Source of the DNA: Algibacter lectus
Lineage (GTDB): Bacteria; Bacteroidota; Bacteroidia; Flavobacteriales; Flavobacteriaceae
DNA length: 64,000 nt
NCBI RefSeq assembly: GCF_900112395.1
Contig: NZ_FOLN01000002.1
Span: forward strand, 583,954 to 647,953
Direction: 5' to 3'
The first letter of the stretch is position 1. Every line of letters begins with the position of its first letter. Under the pieces are notes generated by a model. It did no database searches and was not told the origin of the DNA. It saw only the letters and a list, made by a program, of their open reading frames with translations. Both the position numbers and the translations under genes were made by a program. Shown piece after piece: positions 46,949 to 55,032 of the stretch.

Positions 46949-47191
46949 ATGTTGAATTTTCAACTACATATAGTATCGTTAACAATTGTACTTGTGTCCC
47001 AATCTGCAATCGCAACTATACTTACTATTGTACTTATCTTTTTTGCCGCACTGCTATGCCTTGGTGTGAGAAAATCTTATTTGCTACAGAAGGAGAATGA
47101 GCGCTTAGAAGCCATGAATCCTCAAATAGAAGATGAAAAAGATAAGCCTTACAAAGATTTTACACAAAGCCACATGTACGATAAAAAATAG
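46949..47191 (+). CDS. Small single-pass membrane protein (80 aa)
   Basis: An 80-residue protein with one long hydrophobic segment (about 8-40, VSQSAIATILTIVLIFFAALLCLGV) followed by a charged tail (RKSYLLQKENERLEAMNPQIEDE). A TAnnTTTG promoter element lies 31 bp upstream. It resembles the next small gene in layout. No family is recognised. Confidence 0.65.
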   Translation: MLNFQLHIVSLTIVLVSQSAIATILTIVLIFFAALLCLGVRKSYLLQKENERLEAMNPQIEDEKDKPYKDFTQSHMYDKK

Positions 47192-47299
47192 CTGTTTTGA
47201 ATACTAATATTATTTTAAGCGTTTTTAGATTACAAAGAAAACAAACTGTTTTTTTAGAAAATATAAACCCATGAATTTATAATTCGTAAACCCCATAAT

Positions 47300-47482
47300 A
47301 TGCAGAATACAACAGAGCACCTAAATAGCTTAAACACTCTAATTTCAATTCTCTCTATCGCATTTATTACAATGTTAGTTTTATTTACATTAAACCTATA
47401 CAAGGTATATAAATTAAAAAAGAAAAACTCTCTACTAGAAACGGAATTGAGGGCGTTAAAAACAAACGCAGAACACGCTTAA
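47300..47482 (+). CDS. Small single-pass membrane protein (60 aa)
   Basis: A 60-residue protein: one membrane helix (about 14-33, LISILSIAFITMLVLFTLNLY) and then a basic coiled-coil-like tail (KVYKLKKKNSLLETELRALK). It follows the 80-residue gene by 108 bp and ends before a shared terminator. Function unknown; it could be a small accessory subunit. Confidence 0.6.
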   Translation: MQNTTEHLNSLNTLISILSIAFITMLVLFTLNLYKVYKLKKKNSLLETELRALKTNAEHA

Positions 47483-47514
47483 AAAAAAACCATTTACATA
47501 GAATTTATCATAAA

Positions 47515-47545
47515 AAAACACCCACTTTTCAGTGGGCGTTTTTTT
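47515..47545. terminator. Bidirectional terminator
   Basis: AACACCCACT and AGTGGGCGTT form a hairpin with loop TTTC, flanked by A7 and T8. It lies between the convergent small membrane gene and ettA. Confidence 0.85.
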
Positions 47546-47566
47546 TAATTTTATACTGTAGAAAAA

Positions 47567-49258
47567 TTATCTAACTAGTTTTTTGTACTTAATTCGTTTT
47601 GGCATTAAATCTCCACCAAGACGTTTCTTTTTATTTTCCTCATAATCAGAGAAACTACCTTCGAAGAAATAGACTTGCGAATCGCCTTCAAAAGCTAAGA
47701 TATGTGTACAGATACGATCTAAAAACCAACGGTCGTGACTAATAACAACAGCACAACCTGCAAAGTTTTCTAAACCTTCTTCTAAAGCTCTTAATGTATT
47801 TACATCTAAATCATTGGTTGGCTCATCAAGAAGCAATACGTTTCCTTCTTCTTTAAGCGTCATAGCTAAATGCAAACGATTACGCTCTCCACCTGAAAGT
47901 AATTTCACCTTCTTGTTTTGCTCACCACCAGAGAAATTAAATCGACTTAAATAAGCTCTAGAATTCACTTCCTTTCCGCCCATCATTACCAATTCTTGCT
48001 CATCACTAAAGTTTTGCCAAATTGTTTTTTCTGGATCTATATTAGAGTGTTTTTGATCTACATAAGCCAACTTAGCCGTGTCTCCAACTTTAAACTCACC
48101 TTTATCTGGAGTTTCCTCACCCATAATCATTCTAAAAATAGTGGTTTTACCAGCACCATTTGGCCCAATAACACCAACTATACCAGCTTGAGGTAGGTTG
48201 AAGTTTAAATTATCATACAACAACTTATCATCGTAACCTTTGGCAACACCAGAAGCTTCGATAACATTGGTACCTAAACGAGGTCCGTTCGGGATGTATA
48301 TTTCTAATTTTTCGTCAAGTTGTTTTTGATCTTGACTCATTAATTTGTCGTAATTATTTAAACGCGCTTTCTGCTTCGTTTGGCGCCCTTTTGCTCCTTG
48401 ACGTACCCATTCTAGCTCACGTTCTAACGTTTTTTGACGTTTAGAAGCTGTTTTGCTTTCTTGAGCCATACGTTTAGATTTTTGATCTAACCAAGATGAG
48501 TAGTTTCCTTTCCATGGAATACCTTCACCTCTATCTAGTTCTAAAATCCAACCTGCTACGTTATCCAAAAAGTATCTATCGTGCGTTACAGCAATTACAG
48601 TACCCTTATATTGTGCCAAATGATGCTCTAACCAATGTACAGATTCTGCATCTAAGTGGTTGGTAGGCTCATCTAAAAGTAATACATCTGGTTCTTGTAA
48701 AAGTAAACGACATAATGCTACACGACGCTTTTCTCCACCCGATAATACACCAATTTTTTTATCGCCGTCTGGAGTACGTAACGCATCCATAGCAATTTCT
48801 AATTTAGTATCTAATTCCCAAGCGTTAGACGCATCGATTTGGTCTTGAAGTTCCGCTTGGCGGTTCATCAATTTCTCCATTTTATCAGCATCAGAATATA
48901 CTTCTTCTAAACCAAACTGATCATTAATTTTGTTGTACTCATCAAGAATAGCAACCGTTTCGGCAGCACCTTCACGCACAACTTCTATTACAGTTTTATC
49001 ATCATCTAATTGTGGTTCTTGTTCTAAATACCCAACTGAATAATCTTGAAGAAACGTAACATCACCTTGATAGTTTTTATCGACACCGGCGATAATTTTT
49101 AACAAAGTCGATTTCCCCGATCCGTTAAGACCTAAAATTCCAATTTTAGCTCCGTAAAAGAAACTTAAATAAATGTTTTTTAATACAGGTGTATTTGCAC
49201 CCGGAAATGTCTTGGTTAAACCAGACATTGAAAATATTATTTTTTTATCGTCACTCAT
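47567..49258 (-). CDS. ettA: Energy-dependent translational throttle protein (ABC-F)
   Basis: A 563-residue ABC-F protein that binds the ribosomal E site and gates the first translocation step by ATP level. It has two ABC domains: Walker A GLNGSGKST near 42 and GPNGAGKTT near 360; signatures LSGGEKRR and LSGGERNR; Walker B VLLLDEPTNHLD and VLLLDEPTNDLD. The linker has the arm-like WELDTKLEIAMDAL and the interdomain ARLNNYDKLMSQDQKQLDEKLEIYIP split over helices. It has the length of E. coli EttA (555), with no membrane domain. Confidence 0.93.
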   Translation of the reverse strand: MSDDKKIIFSMSGLTKTFPGANTPVLKNIYLSFFYGAKIGILGLNGSGKSTLLKIIAGVDKNYQGDVTFLQDYSVGYLEQEPQLDDDKTVIEVVREGAAETVAILDEYNKINDQFGLEEVYSDADKMEKLMNRQAELQDQIDASNAWELDTKLEIAMDALRTPDGDKKIGVLSGGEKRRVALCRLLLQEPDVLLLDEPTNHLDAESVHWLEHHLAQYKGTVIAVTHDRYFLDNVAGWILELDRGEGIPWKGNYSSWLDQKSKRMAQESKTASKRQKTLERELEWVRQGAKGRQTKQKARLNNYDKLMSQDQKQLDEKLEIYIPNGPRLGTNVIEASGVAKGYDDKLLYDNLNFNLPQAGIVGVIGPNGAGKTTIFRMIMGEETPDKGEFKVGDTAKLAYVDQKHSNIDPEKTIWQNFSDEQELVMMGGKEVNSRAYLSRFNFSGGEQNKKVKLLSGGERNRLHLAMTLKEEGNVLLLDEPTNDLDVNTLRALEEGLENFAGCAVVISHDRWFLDRICTHILAFEGDSQVYFFEGSFSDYEENKKKRLGGDLMPKRIKYKKLVR

Positions 49259-49319
49259 TTTTTGTAATTATCTATTTAAAATGGTTTAAGATTTTAATTA
49301 TTGTGTTTAAATTCTAAAT

Positions 49320-49502
49320 TTAAACACGTCCTTTTAGCGCGTTAAACACCCAAGCCACAGCAAAAAAGCCGAAACCTACAGCTGCAAAACCCCAGCCAGC
49401 AACATCATCATATCGAAAAGCGCCTAATGCTATTAAACCTAATCCTACGAAAATCATTATGATTGTAGCCCAAGCTAAAACCGTGTTTTTATTCATTGCC
49501 AT
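49320..49502 (-). CDS. CAL67264 family small membrane protein
   Basis: A 60-residue protein with two membrane helices (about 6-27 and 35-55) separated by a short turn, FRYDDVAGWGFAAVG. This matches the small Flavobacteriaceae family named CAL67264. Function unknown. It sits 61 bp before ettA on the same strand. Confidence 0.8.
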   Translation of the reverse strand: MAMNKNTVLAWATIIMIFVGLGLIALGAFRYDDVAGWGFAAVGFGFFAVAWVFNALKGRV

Positions 49503-49746
49503 ATTCTTTCTCTTGTATTGATGGTTAGTCTAAAGGCAAATATCGGATTTTTACCAGTAAAACTAAAGTTCTATTCATTATATTTTTTAAAGATTACTTA
49601 TTCATGTATGAATTAGAAATATAAGAATAAAGCAAAACACGAACGCCTTTCTTATTCTTTTAATCACTTTTCACCAATTATATTAAACACTTCTCAATTA
49701 ACTTTTATTTAATAATAAAACCATAATCAACACCGCTTGTAACTCC

Positions 49747-49754
49747 TATTTTTG
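49747..49754 (+). promoter_or_regulatory. -7 promoter element for the AraJ-like transporter
   Basis: TATTTTTG matches TAnnTTTG, 22 bp before the ATG at 49777. Confidence 0.5.
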
Positions 49755-49776
49755 CAGTTGATTAAAATCTAATTGA

Positions 49777-50961
49777 ATGAACAAAGCCCTACTTTCTTTA
49801 GCTATTGGCGGATTCGGAATTGGCCTTACCGAATTTGTAATTATGGGTATATTACCCGATATAGCAACCTCTTTTGATATTAGTATCCCTATGGCCGGAC
49901 ATTTTATTTCGGCTTATGCTTTAGGTGTAGTTGTTGGTGCGCCAACACTTACCGGTTTAGGTAGCAAATGGCCGGCACACAAAGTGCTATTGCTTTTAAT
50001 GCTATGGTTTACAGCATTTAACACCTTATCATCTTTCGCAACTGGATATAATTCTTTTATAGTCTTACGTTTTTTATCAGGCTTACCACATGGTGCATTC
50101 TTTGGAATTGGAGCTGTAGTTGCCGGGAAATTATCTAAAAAAGGAAAGGAAGCACAAGGCATCGCCATAATGTTTAGTGGTTTAACCTTTGCGAACTTAT
50201 TAGGAGTTCCGTTAGGAACGTATTTAGGTAAGCATTTTAACTGGAATGTTTCTTTTTTAATGGTTGGTATTGTTGGTGTTTTGGCTGTTTTAGCAGTTAA
50301 ATTTTGGATGCCTACTTTAAAACAATCTTCAGAAAATAGTTTTATTAAAGAGTTTAAAATCTTTAAGCGTTTAGAACTATGGCTTATTATATTACTAACA
50401 ACCATAGGTACTGGAGGCTTCTTTGCTTGGTACAGCTATATTGCTCCATTAATTACCGACGTTGCAGGGCATGATAAACAAGTGGTGTCTTATGCCATGA
50501 TTCTTGCTGGCTTAGGTATGGTTATCGGTAACGTTATAGGTGCCAAACTTGCCGAAAAACTCCAACCTATAATGGCGGTATTAATCACACTTGTATTTAT
50601 GGCTGTTTGTTTAGTATTAAACACCTATTTAGCTTCCGATAAAGTTATGGTTTTAGTGATGACATTTGTAATTGGCATGGTAACATTTTGCTTATCAACT
50701 CCAATTTCGCTAGCCATTATAAATGCTTCTAAAGGCGCCGAAACTTTAGGCTCTTCACTAAACCAAAGCGCCTTTAATGTTGGTAATGCAGCTGGTGCTT
50801 ACTTTGCGGGCTTACCAATTGCAATGGGTTATGGTTATACATCGGCCGATTGGGTTGGCGCAGGTATGGCGGCTTTTGGTGTTTTTATTGCCTTCGGAAT
50901 TATTCTATATAGAAATTATCGCTTTAAGCGGAAAAATAAAATGAAAGCGTGCTACTCTTAA
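49777..50961 (+). CDS. MFS transporter, AraJ-like drug/sugar efflux
   Basis: A 394-residue carrier with 12 membrane helices. The start (LSLAIGGFGIGLTEFVIMGILPDIA) and the motifs APTLTGLGSKWPAHKV and RFLSGLPHGAFFGIGAVVA are those of the DHA1 branch that includes AraJ, YdhP and chloramphenicol-type efflux pumps. The C-terminal half repeats the fold (SLAIINASKGAETLGSSLNQSAFNVGNAAGA). It exports unknown compounds. A shared terminator follows. Confidence 0.88.
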   Translation: MNKALLSLAIGGFGIGLTEFVIMGILPDIATSFDISIPMAGHFISAYALGVVVGAPTLTGLGSKWPAHKVLLLLMLWFTAFNTLSSFATGYNSFIVLRFLSGLPHGAFFGIGAVVAGKLSKKGKEAQGIAIMFSGLTFANLLGVPLGTYLGKHFNWNVSFLMVGIVGVLAVLAVKFWMPTLKQSSENSFIKEFKIFKRLELWLIILLTTIGTGGFFAWYSYIAPLITDVAGHDKQVVSYAMILAGLGMVIGNVIGAKLAEKLQPIMAVLITLVFMAVCLVLNTYLASDKVMVLVMTFVIGMVTFCLSTPISLAIINASKGAETLGSSLNQSAFNVGNAAGAYFAGLPIAMGYGYTSADWVGAGMAAFGVFIAFGIILYRNYRFKRKNKMKACYS

Positions 50962-50989
50962 TAGCAATTTAAAATATTTTCAAAATGAA

Positions 50990-51026
50990 AAAGACTGTCT
51001 AAATTTAATTTAAACAGTCTTTTTTT
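50990..51026. terminator. Bidirectional terminator
   Basis: AAGACTGT (50992-50999) and ACAGTCTT (51014-51021) with A- and T-runs, between the convergent transporter and pirin genes. Confidence 0.8.
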
Positions 51027-51046
51027 ATATCTTAATTTTCAAAGTT

Positions 51047-51769
51047 TTAGAACAACATCGGTACTTCTATAAAAAGTAAACTAGCATCTTCTTTTGAGTG
51101 AATTTCAAATGTATTTGTTTCTGAAACACCTATGGCATCCCTAGAGTTTAAAATTGAATTATTGATGATTACTTCTCCAGAAATCGTCATGACATAAACA
51201 CCATGATTGTCAGATTTCAAATTATAACTGAAGGTGTTGTCTTTATCCAAATCTATTCGAGAAATTACCGCATCTTGATGAATTTTTAAACTTTCATCAT
51301 GGACTTCATCTATTGAGGTTACCAAGATTTGAAGTTTGTTTTTCCTTTCATCTACATTGAACATTTTTTGATCATATCTAGGCGTTACGTTTTCCTTATT
51401 TGGTATGACCCAAATTTGAAATAAAGATAAATGATCGTCTACCGAACCATTAATTTCAGAATGTTCTAAACCTGTTCCGGCCGACATAATTTGAACTTCA
51501 CCAGGTAAAACCGCCTGCCATGCATCGTGCATAGAATCGCGATGTTTTAGCACGCCTTTTAACGGAATAGTAATAATTTCCATATTATCATGCGGATGCG
51601 TGCCAAAGCCCATTTTAGGAGCTATAACATCATCATTTAAAACACGTAAAGCTCCAAAATTTACTTTTTCTGGATTATGAAAATTAGCAAAACTAAAAGA
51701 ATGATTGGCCTGCAACCATCCATGATTAGCAAACCCTCTACTATCTGCTGTATGAATTATTGTTTTCAT
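51047..51769 (-). CDS. Pirin family protein (YhhW-like quercetin dioxygenase)
   Basis: A 240-residue bicupin. The N-terminal cupin contains SFSFANFHNPEKVNFG, the metal-binding motif GFGTHPHDNMEIITIPLKG and HRDSMHDAWQAVLPGEVQIMSAGTG-like residues; His at HPHDN and HSEIN are the metal ligands. E. coli YhhW and related proteins oxidise quercetin in vitro. It follows the MarR gene by 71 bp at the end of the redox operon. Confidence 0.9.
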   Translation of the reverse strand: MKTIIHTADSRGFANHGWLQANHSFSFANFHNPEKVNFGALRVLNDDVIAPKMGFGTHPHDNMEIITIPLKGVLKHRDSMHDAWQAVLPGEVQIMSAGTGLEHSEINGSVDDHLSLFQIWVIPNKENVTPRYDQKMFNVDERKNKLQILVTSIDEVHDESLKIHQDAVISRIDLDKDNTFSYNLKSDNHGVYVMTISGEVIINNSILNSRDAIGVSETNTFEIHSKEDASLLFIEVPMLF

Positions 51770-51840
51770 AGTATTATACGTTTTTATTAAAACCTCAGCT
51801 TAAAATTTCAAAAACTATTTAAAGTTAAAAAGCTGTATTA

Positions 51841-52278
51841 TTATCTCATTTTATCAAGCAAATCGCTTAATTGTCCTGCTTCTTCTTCATTTAAATTTTT
51901 AAACAAATCAGAATTCAATGTATTTGGTATAGATTCTAATAAATCAATGCCTTTTTTGGTGATTTCTATATTAACCACACGCCTATCTTCCTTAGAAGGC
52001 AAACGTTCTATATAATCTTTGGCATACAATTTATCCATTAATCGTGTTGCATTAGGTGCACGCTCTACCATCCTATCTTTTATCACTTGCACACTTAACG
52101 GCTCTTTGGCACCATTTAAAATTCTTAAAATATTGAATTGTTGTGCAGAAATACCAAAGGGTTTAAAAAACTCAGTTTGGTAACTCGCAATCCAATTAGC
52201 TGTGTAAAGAACGTTAAGCATCGCTTTTACCCTATTGCTGGGGAATTTCGAATTGATATCTTTACTTATATCGCCCAC
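51841..52278 (-). CDS. MarR-family transcriptional regulator
   Basis: A 145-residue winged-helix regulator. The DNA-binding part spans about 45-105: FNILRILNGAKEPLSVQVIKDRM, RAPNATRLMDKLYAKDYIERL and the wing with KEDRRVVNIEITKKG. Such proteins are usually repressors released by phenolic or oxidising compounds. It is encoded inside the operon it probably controls; a strong palindrome overlies the operon promoter at 53219-53252. Confidence 0.92.
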   Translation of the reverse strand: MGDISKDINSKFPSNRVKAMLNVLYTANWIASYQTEFFKPFGISAQQFNILRILNGAKEPLSVQVIKDRMVERAPNATRLMDKLYAKDYIERLPSKEDRRVVNIEITKKGIDLLESIPNTLNSDLFKNLNEEEAGQLSDLLDKMR

Positions 52279-52280
52279 AA

Positions 52281-52811
52281 TTATAGACTATTTTGAAGTT
52301 TATTAACTGCTTCTTTTAACTGAGCATCTAGTGCGTTGTCTACTATTTTATTTTCCTTAAAATTTTCACCGAAAAAAGGAAGTGAAAAACTCTCTACAAT
52401 GTTTCCATCATGAAAAGGAAAACGGCCTTTAGCAATCTCTAAAACAGATAAACCCCCTCGCCCACCTGGTGATGTTGCCATAAGTAACATTGGTTTTTTG
52501 AAAAATAATTTACCTTCAATTCTAGACATCCAATCAAACAAGTTTTTAAAAACCACAGAATACGCCCCATTATGTTCTGCTAACGATAATATAATGCCAT
52601 CTGTGCTTTTAAGCATTTCTAAAAACCGATGTGCATCTTTTGGAATGCCATGTTCATTTTCATGATCCATACCATAAAGTGGTAAATCAAAATCGTTTAA
52701 ATCTAACACAGTAGTTTCTACATTTTCAACCAAACTCGCTGCGTAAGTTGCTAACTGCTTGTTAATAGATTGTTTACTATTACTTCCTGCAAATGCTATA
52801 ATTTTTTTCAT
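52281..52811 (-). CDS. NADPH-dependent FMN reductase
   Basis: A 176-residue flavodoxin-like reductase. The FMN-phosphate loop is IAFAGSNSKQSINKQLA. A middle segment DGIILSLAEHNGAYSVVFKNLFDWMSRIEGKLFFKKPMLLMATSPGG covers the flavin site. It reduces flavin, quinones or azo compounds with NADPH. It sits 2 bp after the DoxX gene and 2 bp before the MarR gene. Confidence 0.9.
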   Translation of the reverse strand: MKKIIAFAGSNSKQSINKQLATYAASLVENVETTVLDLNDFDLPLYGMDHENEHGIPKDAHRFLEMLKSTDGIILSLAEHNGAYSVVFKNLFDWMSRIEGKLFFKKPMLLMATSPGGRGGLSVLEIAKGRFPFHDGNIVESFSLPFFGENFKENKIVDNALDAQLKEAVNKLQNSL

Positions 52812-52813
52812 AA

Positions 52814-53170
52814 TTATTTATTTATTCTTTTATTAAAAATATACGATACTATTAAAAACACTAACGCTAGTGCTGCTGTCATGTGTCCGCCATCATTCAC
52901 CATTATATGCGCAAAAAAAGCTAAAACGAAAGCAAAAAAGAAACCTGAATAAGCCCACTCTTTTAATGCCTTAAAGTTAGGATTCCATACTGCAAATAAA
53001 CCAAGTAATTTTAAACCTGCATACGGATAAATTAAATACGGCGGGTAACCTAAACTAGTAAATGCGCCAACAATAGCTTCATGTTTAAAAACATACATGT
53101 AAACCGAAAACAATACAATTACAGATAATAAACCTGTTGCGATATAAAATATAATTTTATCTCTTTTCAT
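52814..53170 (-). CDS. DoxX family membrane protein
   Basis: A 118-residue protein with four membrane helices (about 7-27, 45-60, 72-90, 96-112). The pattern GYPPYLIYPYAGLKLLGLFAVW is typical for DoxX-like proteins, which may act with thiol or quinone redox enzymes. It is the first gene of a tight operon with FMN reductase, MarR and pirin. Confidence 0.85.
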   Translation of the reverse strand: MKRDKIIFYIATGLLSVIVLFSVYMYVFKHEAIVGAFTSLGYPPYLIYPYAGLKLLGLFAVWNPNFKALKEWAYSGFFFAFVLAFFAHIMVNDGGHMTAALALVFLIVSYIFNKRINK

Positions 53171-53197
53171 CTTATTTTTATTTCAATATTAGAGTAC

Positions 53198-53205
53198 AAA
53201 ACTAA
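53198..53205 (-). promoter_or_regulatory. -7 promoter element of the DoxX operon
   Basis: CAAAACTA reads TAGTTTTG on the coding strand (TAnnTTTG). A TTG on the same strand at 53226-53228 is separated by exactly 20 bp, the standard -33/-7 spacing in Bacteroidota. Confidence 0.65.
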
Positions 53206-53218
53206 TCAAAATAAATTT

Positions 53219-53252
53219 ATATTCCAAGGAATATATTTCCATGTAATATATT
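53219..53252. promoter_or_regulatory. Double palindromic operator over the DoxX-operon -33 box
   Basis: TATATTCCAAGGAATATA (53219-53236) is a perfect 18-bp palindrome whose centre contains the -33 TTG. A second one, ATATATT-tccatgt-AATATAT (53232-53252), overlaps it. This layout suits a dimeric winged-helix repressor, most simply the MarR protein of the operon. Confidence 0.65.
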
Positions 53253-53318
53253 TTAACAAAACATTCGCTTTAAAATTGATTACGGGTTTTGTAAATTCGT
53301 GCAAATAAAATTTCGACC

Positions 53319-54947
53319 ATGGACATTAACTTCAATAAAAACGAAGATCATAATAAACTCTTACTTTCCGAATTAAAAAAACGCCTTGTTAAAGTAAAAC
53401 TCGGTGGCGGAAAAAGTCGTATCGAGAAACTGCATAGTAAAGGTAAAATGACGGCTAGAGAGCGTATTGACTTTTTATTAGATCCAAAAAAGAAATCTAT
53501 TGAAATTGCCGCCTTTGCCGGTGAAGATATGTACGCCGAACATGGCGGATGCCCTTCTGGTGGTGTGGTTGTAAAAATGGGTTATGTAAAAGGTAAACAA
53601 TGTATTGTGGTTGCTAATGATGCTACTGTAAAAGCTGGAGCTTGGTTCCCCATTACTGGGAAGAAAAACTTGCGTGCCCAAGAAATTGCTATAGAAAATA
53701 GACTGCCTATTATCTATCTTGTAGATTCTGCCGGTGTGTATTTGCCTTTACAAGACGAAATTTTCCCAGATAAAGAACATTTTGGACGCATTTTTAGAAA
53801 TAACGCTATAATGAGTAGTATGGGTATTACTCAAATTGCGGCCGTTATGGGAAGTTGTGTTGCTGGTGGTGCTTATTTACCAATTATGAGCGATGAAGCT
53901 TTAATTGTAGACAAAACAGGTAGTATATTTTTAGCTGGGAGTTACTTAGTAAAAGCTGCCATTGGTGAAAGTATAGATAATGAAACTTTAGGCGGCGCGA
54001 CAACACATTGCGAAATATCGGGTGTTACCGATTATAAAGCTAAAGATGATGCCGATGCTTTAAATACTATTAAAAATATTATTGATAAAATTGGTGATTT
54101 TGATAAAGCGGGATACAACCGTAGTGAAGCTAAAAAACCAAAAGAAAACCCTGAAGATATTTACGGAATCTTGCCTAAAAGTCGTGCCGATCAATATGAT
54201 ATGTACGAAATTATTAAGCGCGTAGTCGATAACTCGGAGTTTGATGAATATAAAGCTGGTTACGGACAAACCATAATTACAGCTTACGCGCGTATTGATG
54301 GTTGGGCTGTTGGCATTGTTGCCAACCAACGTAAATTGGTTAAAACTGCTAGTGGAGAAATGCAATTTGGTGGTGTTATTTATAATGATAGCGCCGATAA
54401 AGCCACACGTTTTATTGCCAATTGTAACCAAAAGAAAATTCCGTTAGTATTTTTACAAGATGTTACTGGCTTTATGGTAGGTAGTAAAAGTGAGCATGGC
54501 GGTATTATAAAAGATGGTGCAAAAATGGTAAATGCAGTAAGTAATTCTGTGGTGCCAAAATTTACTATTATTATAGGAAATAGTTACGGTGCCGGAAATT
54601 ATGCCATGTGTGGAAAAGCCTACGACCCAAGATTAATTGTAGCTTGGCCAAGTGCTGAACTTGCGGTTATGAGCGGAAACTCTGCTGCAAAAGTATTACT
54701 TCAAATAGAAAAAGCATCTTTACTTAAAAAAGGAGAAGAAATTACTCCAGAAAAAGAAGCTGAACTTTTTAATAAAATTAAAGATAGATATGATAGTCAA
54801 GTATCTCCATACTATGCGGCTGCCCGTATTTGGACCGATGCTATTATAAACCCACTAGATACAAGAACCTGGATTAGTATGGGTATTGAGGCTGCTAACC
54901 ACGCTCCTATTGAGAAGCCATTCAATTTAGGGATTTTACAGGTTTAA
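53319..54947 (+). CDS. Acyl-CoA carboxylase carboxyltransferase beta subunit
   Basis: A 542-residue carboxyltransferase that moves CO2 from biotin to an acyl-CoA. It has the family layout: N-terminal RIEKLHSKGKMTARERIDFLLD, acyl-CoA pocket part FAGEDMYAEHGGCPSGGVV, LVDSAGVYLPLQDEIFPDKEHFGRIF, and in the C-terminal half QDVTGFMVGSKSEHGGIIKDGAKMV and GNSYGAGNYAMCGKAYDPRLIVAWPSAELAVMSG. This pattern is that of methylcrotonyl-/propionyl-type beta subunits, used in leucine or propionate breakdown. The biotin-carboxylase alpha gene is not in the window. Single gene. Confidence 0.92.
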   Translation: MDINFNKNEDHNKLLLSELKKRLVKVKLGGGKSRIEKLHSKGKMTARERIDFLLDPKKKSIEIAAFAGEDMYAEHGGCPSGGVVVKMGYVKGKQCIVVANDATVKAGAWFPITGKKNLRAQEIAIENRLPIIYLVDSAGVYLPLQDEIFPDKEHFGRIFRNNAIMSSMGITQIAAVMGSCVAGGAYLPIMSDEALIVDKTGSIFLAGSYLVKAAIGESIDNETLGGATTHCEISGVTDYKAKDDADALNTIKNIIDKIGDFDKAGYNRSEAKKPKENPEDIYGILPKSRADQYDMYEIIKRVVDNSEFDEYKAGYGQTIITAYARIDGWAVGIVANQRKLVKTASGEMQFGGVIYNDSADKATRFIANCNQKKIPLVFLQDVTGFMVGSKSEHGGIIKDGAKMVNAVSNSVVPKFTIIIGNSYGAGNYAMCGKAYDPRLIVAWPSAELAVMSGNSAAKVLLQIEKASLLKKGEEITPEKEAELFNKIKDRYDSQVSPYYAAARIWTDAIINPLDTRTWISMGIEAANHAPIEKPFNLGILQV

Positions 54948-54970
54948 GGATTCAATCTTCTTATAAAATA

Positions 54971-55007
54971 AAAAACTCTCAGGCTAATTAGTAACCTGAG
55001 AGTTTTT
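54971..55007. terminator. Bidirectional terminator
   Basis: AAAAACTCTCAGG and CCTGAGAGTTTTTT stem, between the carboxyltransferase and the minus-strand VIT/vWA gene. Confidence 0.85.
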
Positions 55008-55032
55008 TGTCTAATTCAAAATATGTTTTCTA

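Noticed and set aside
49914..50405. Minus-strand ORF of 163 codons
   Set aside because: It is antisense to the AraJ-like transporter, whose membrane helices and motifs are clear; the antisense product has no sensible pattern.
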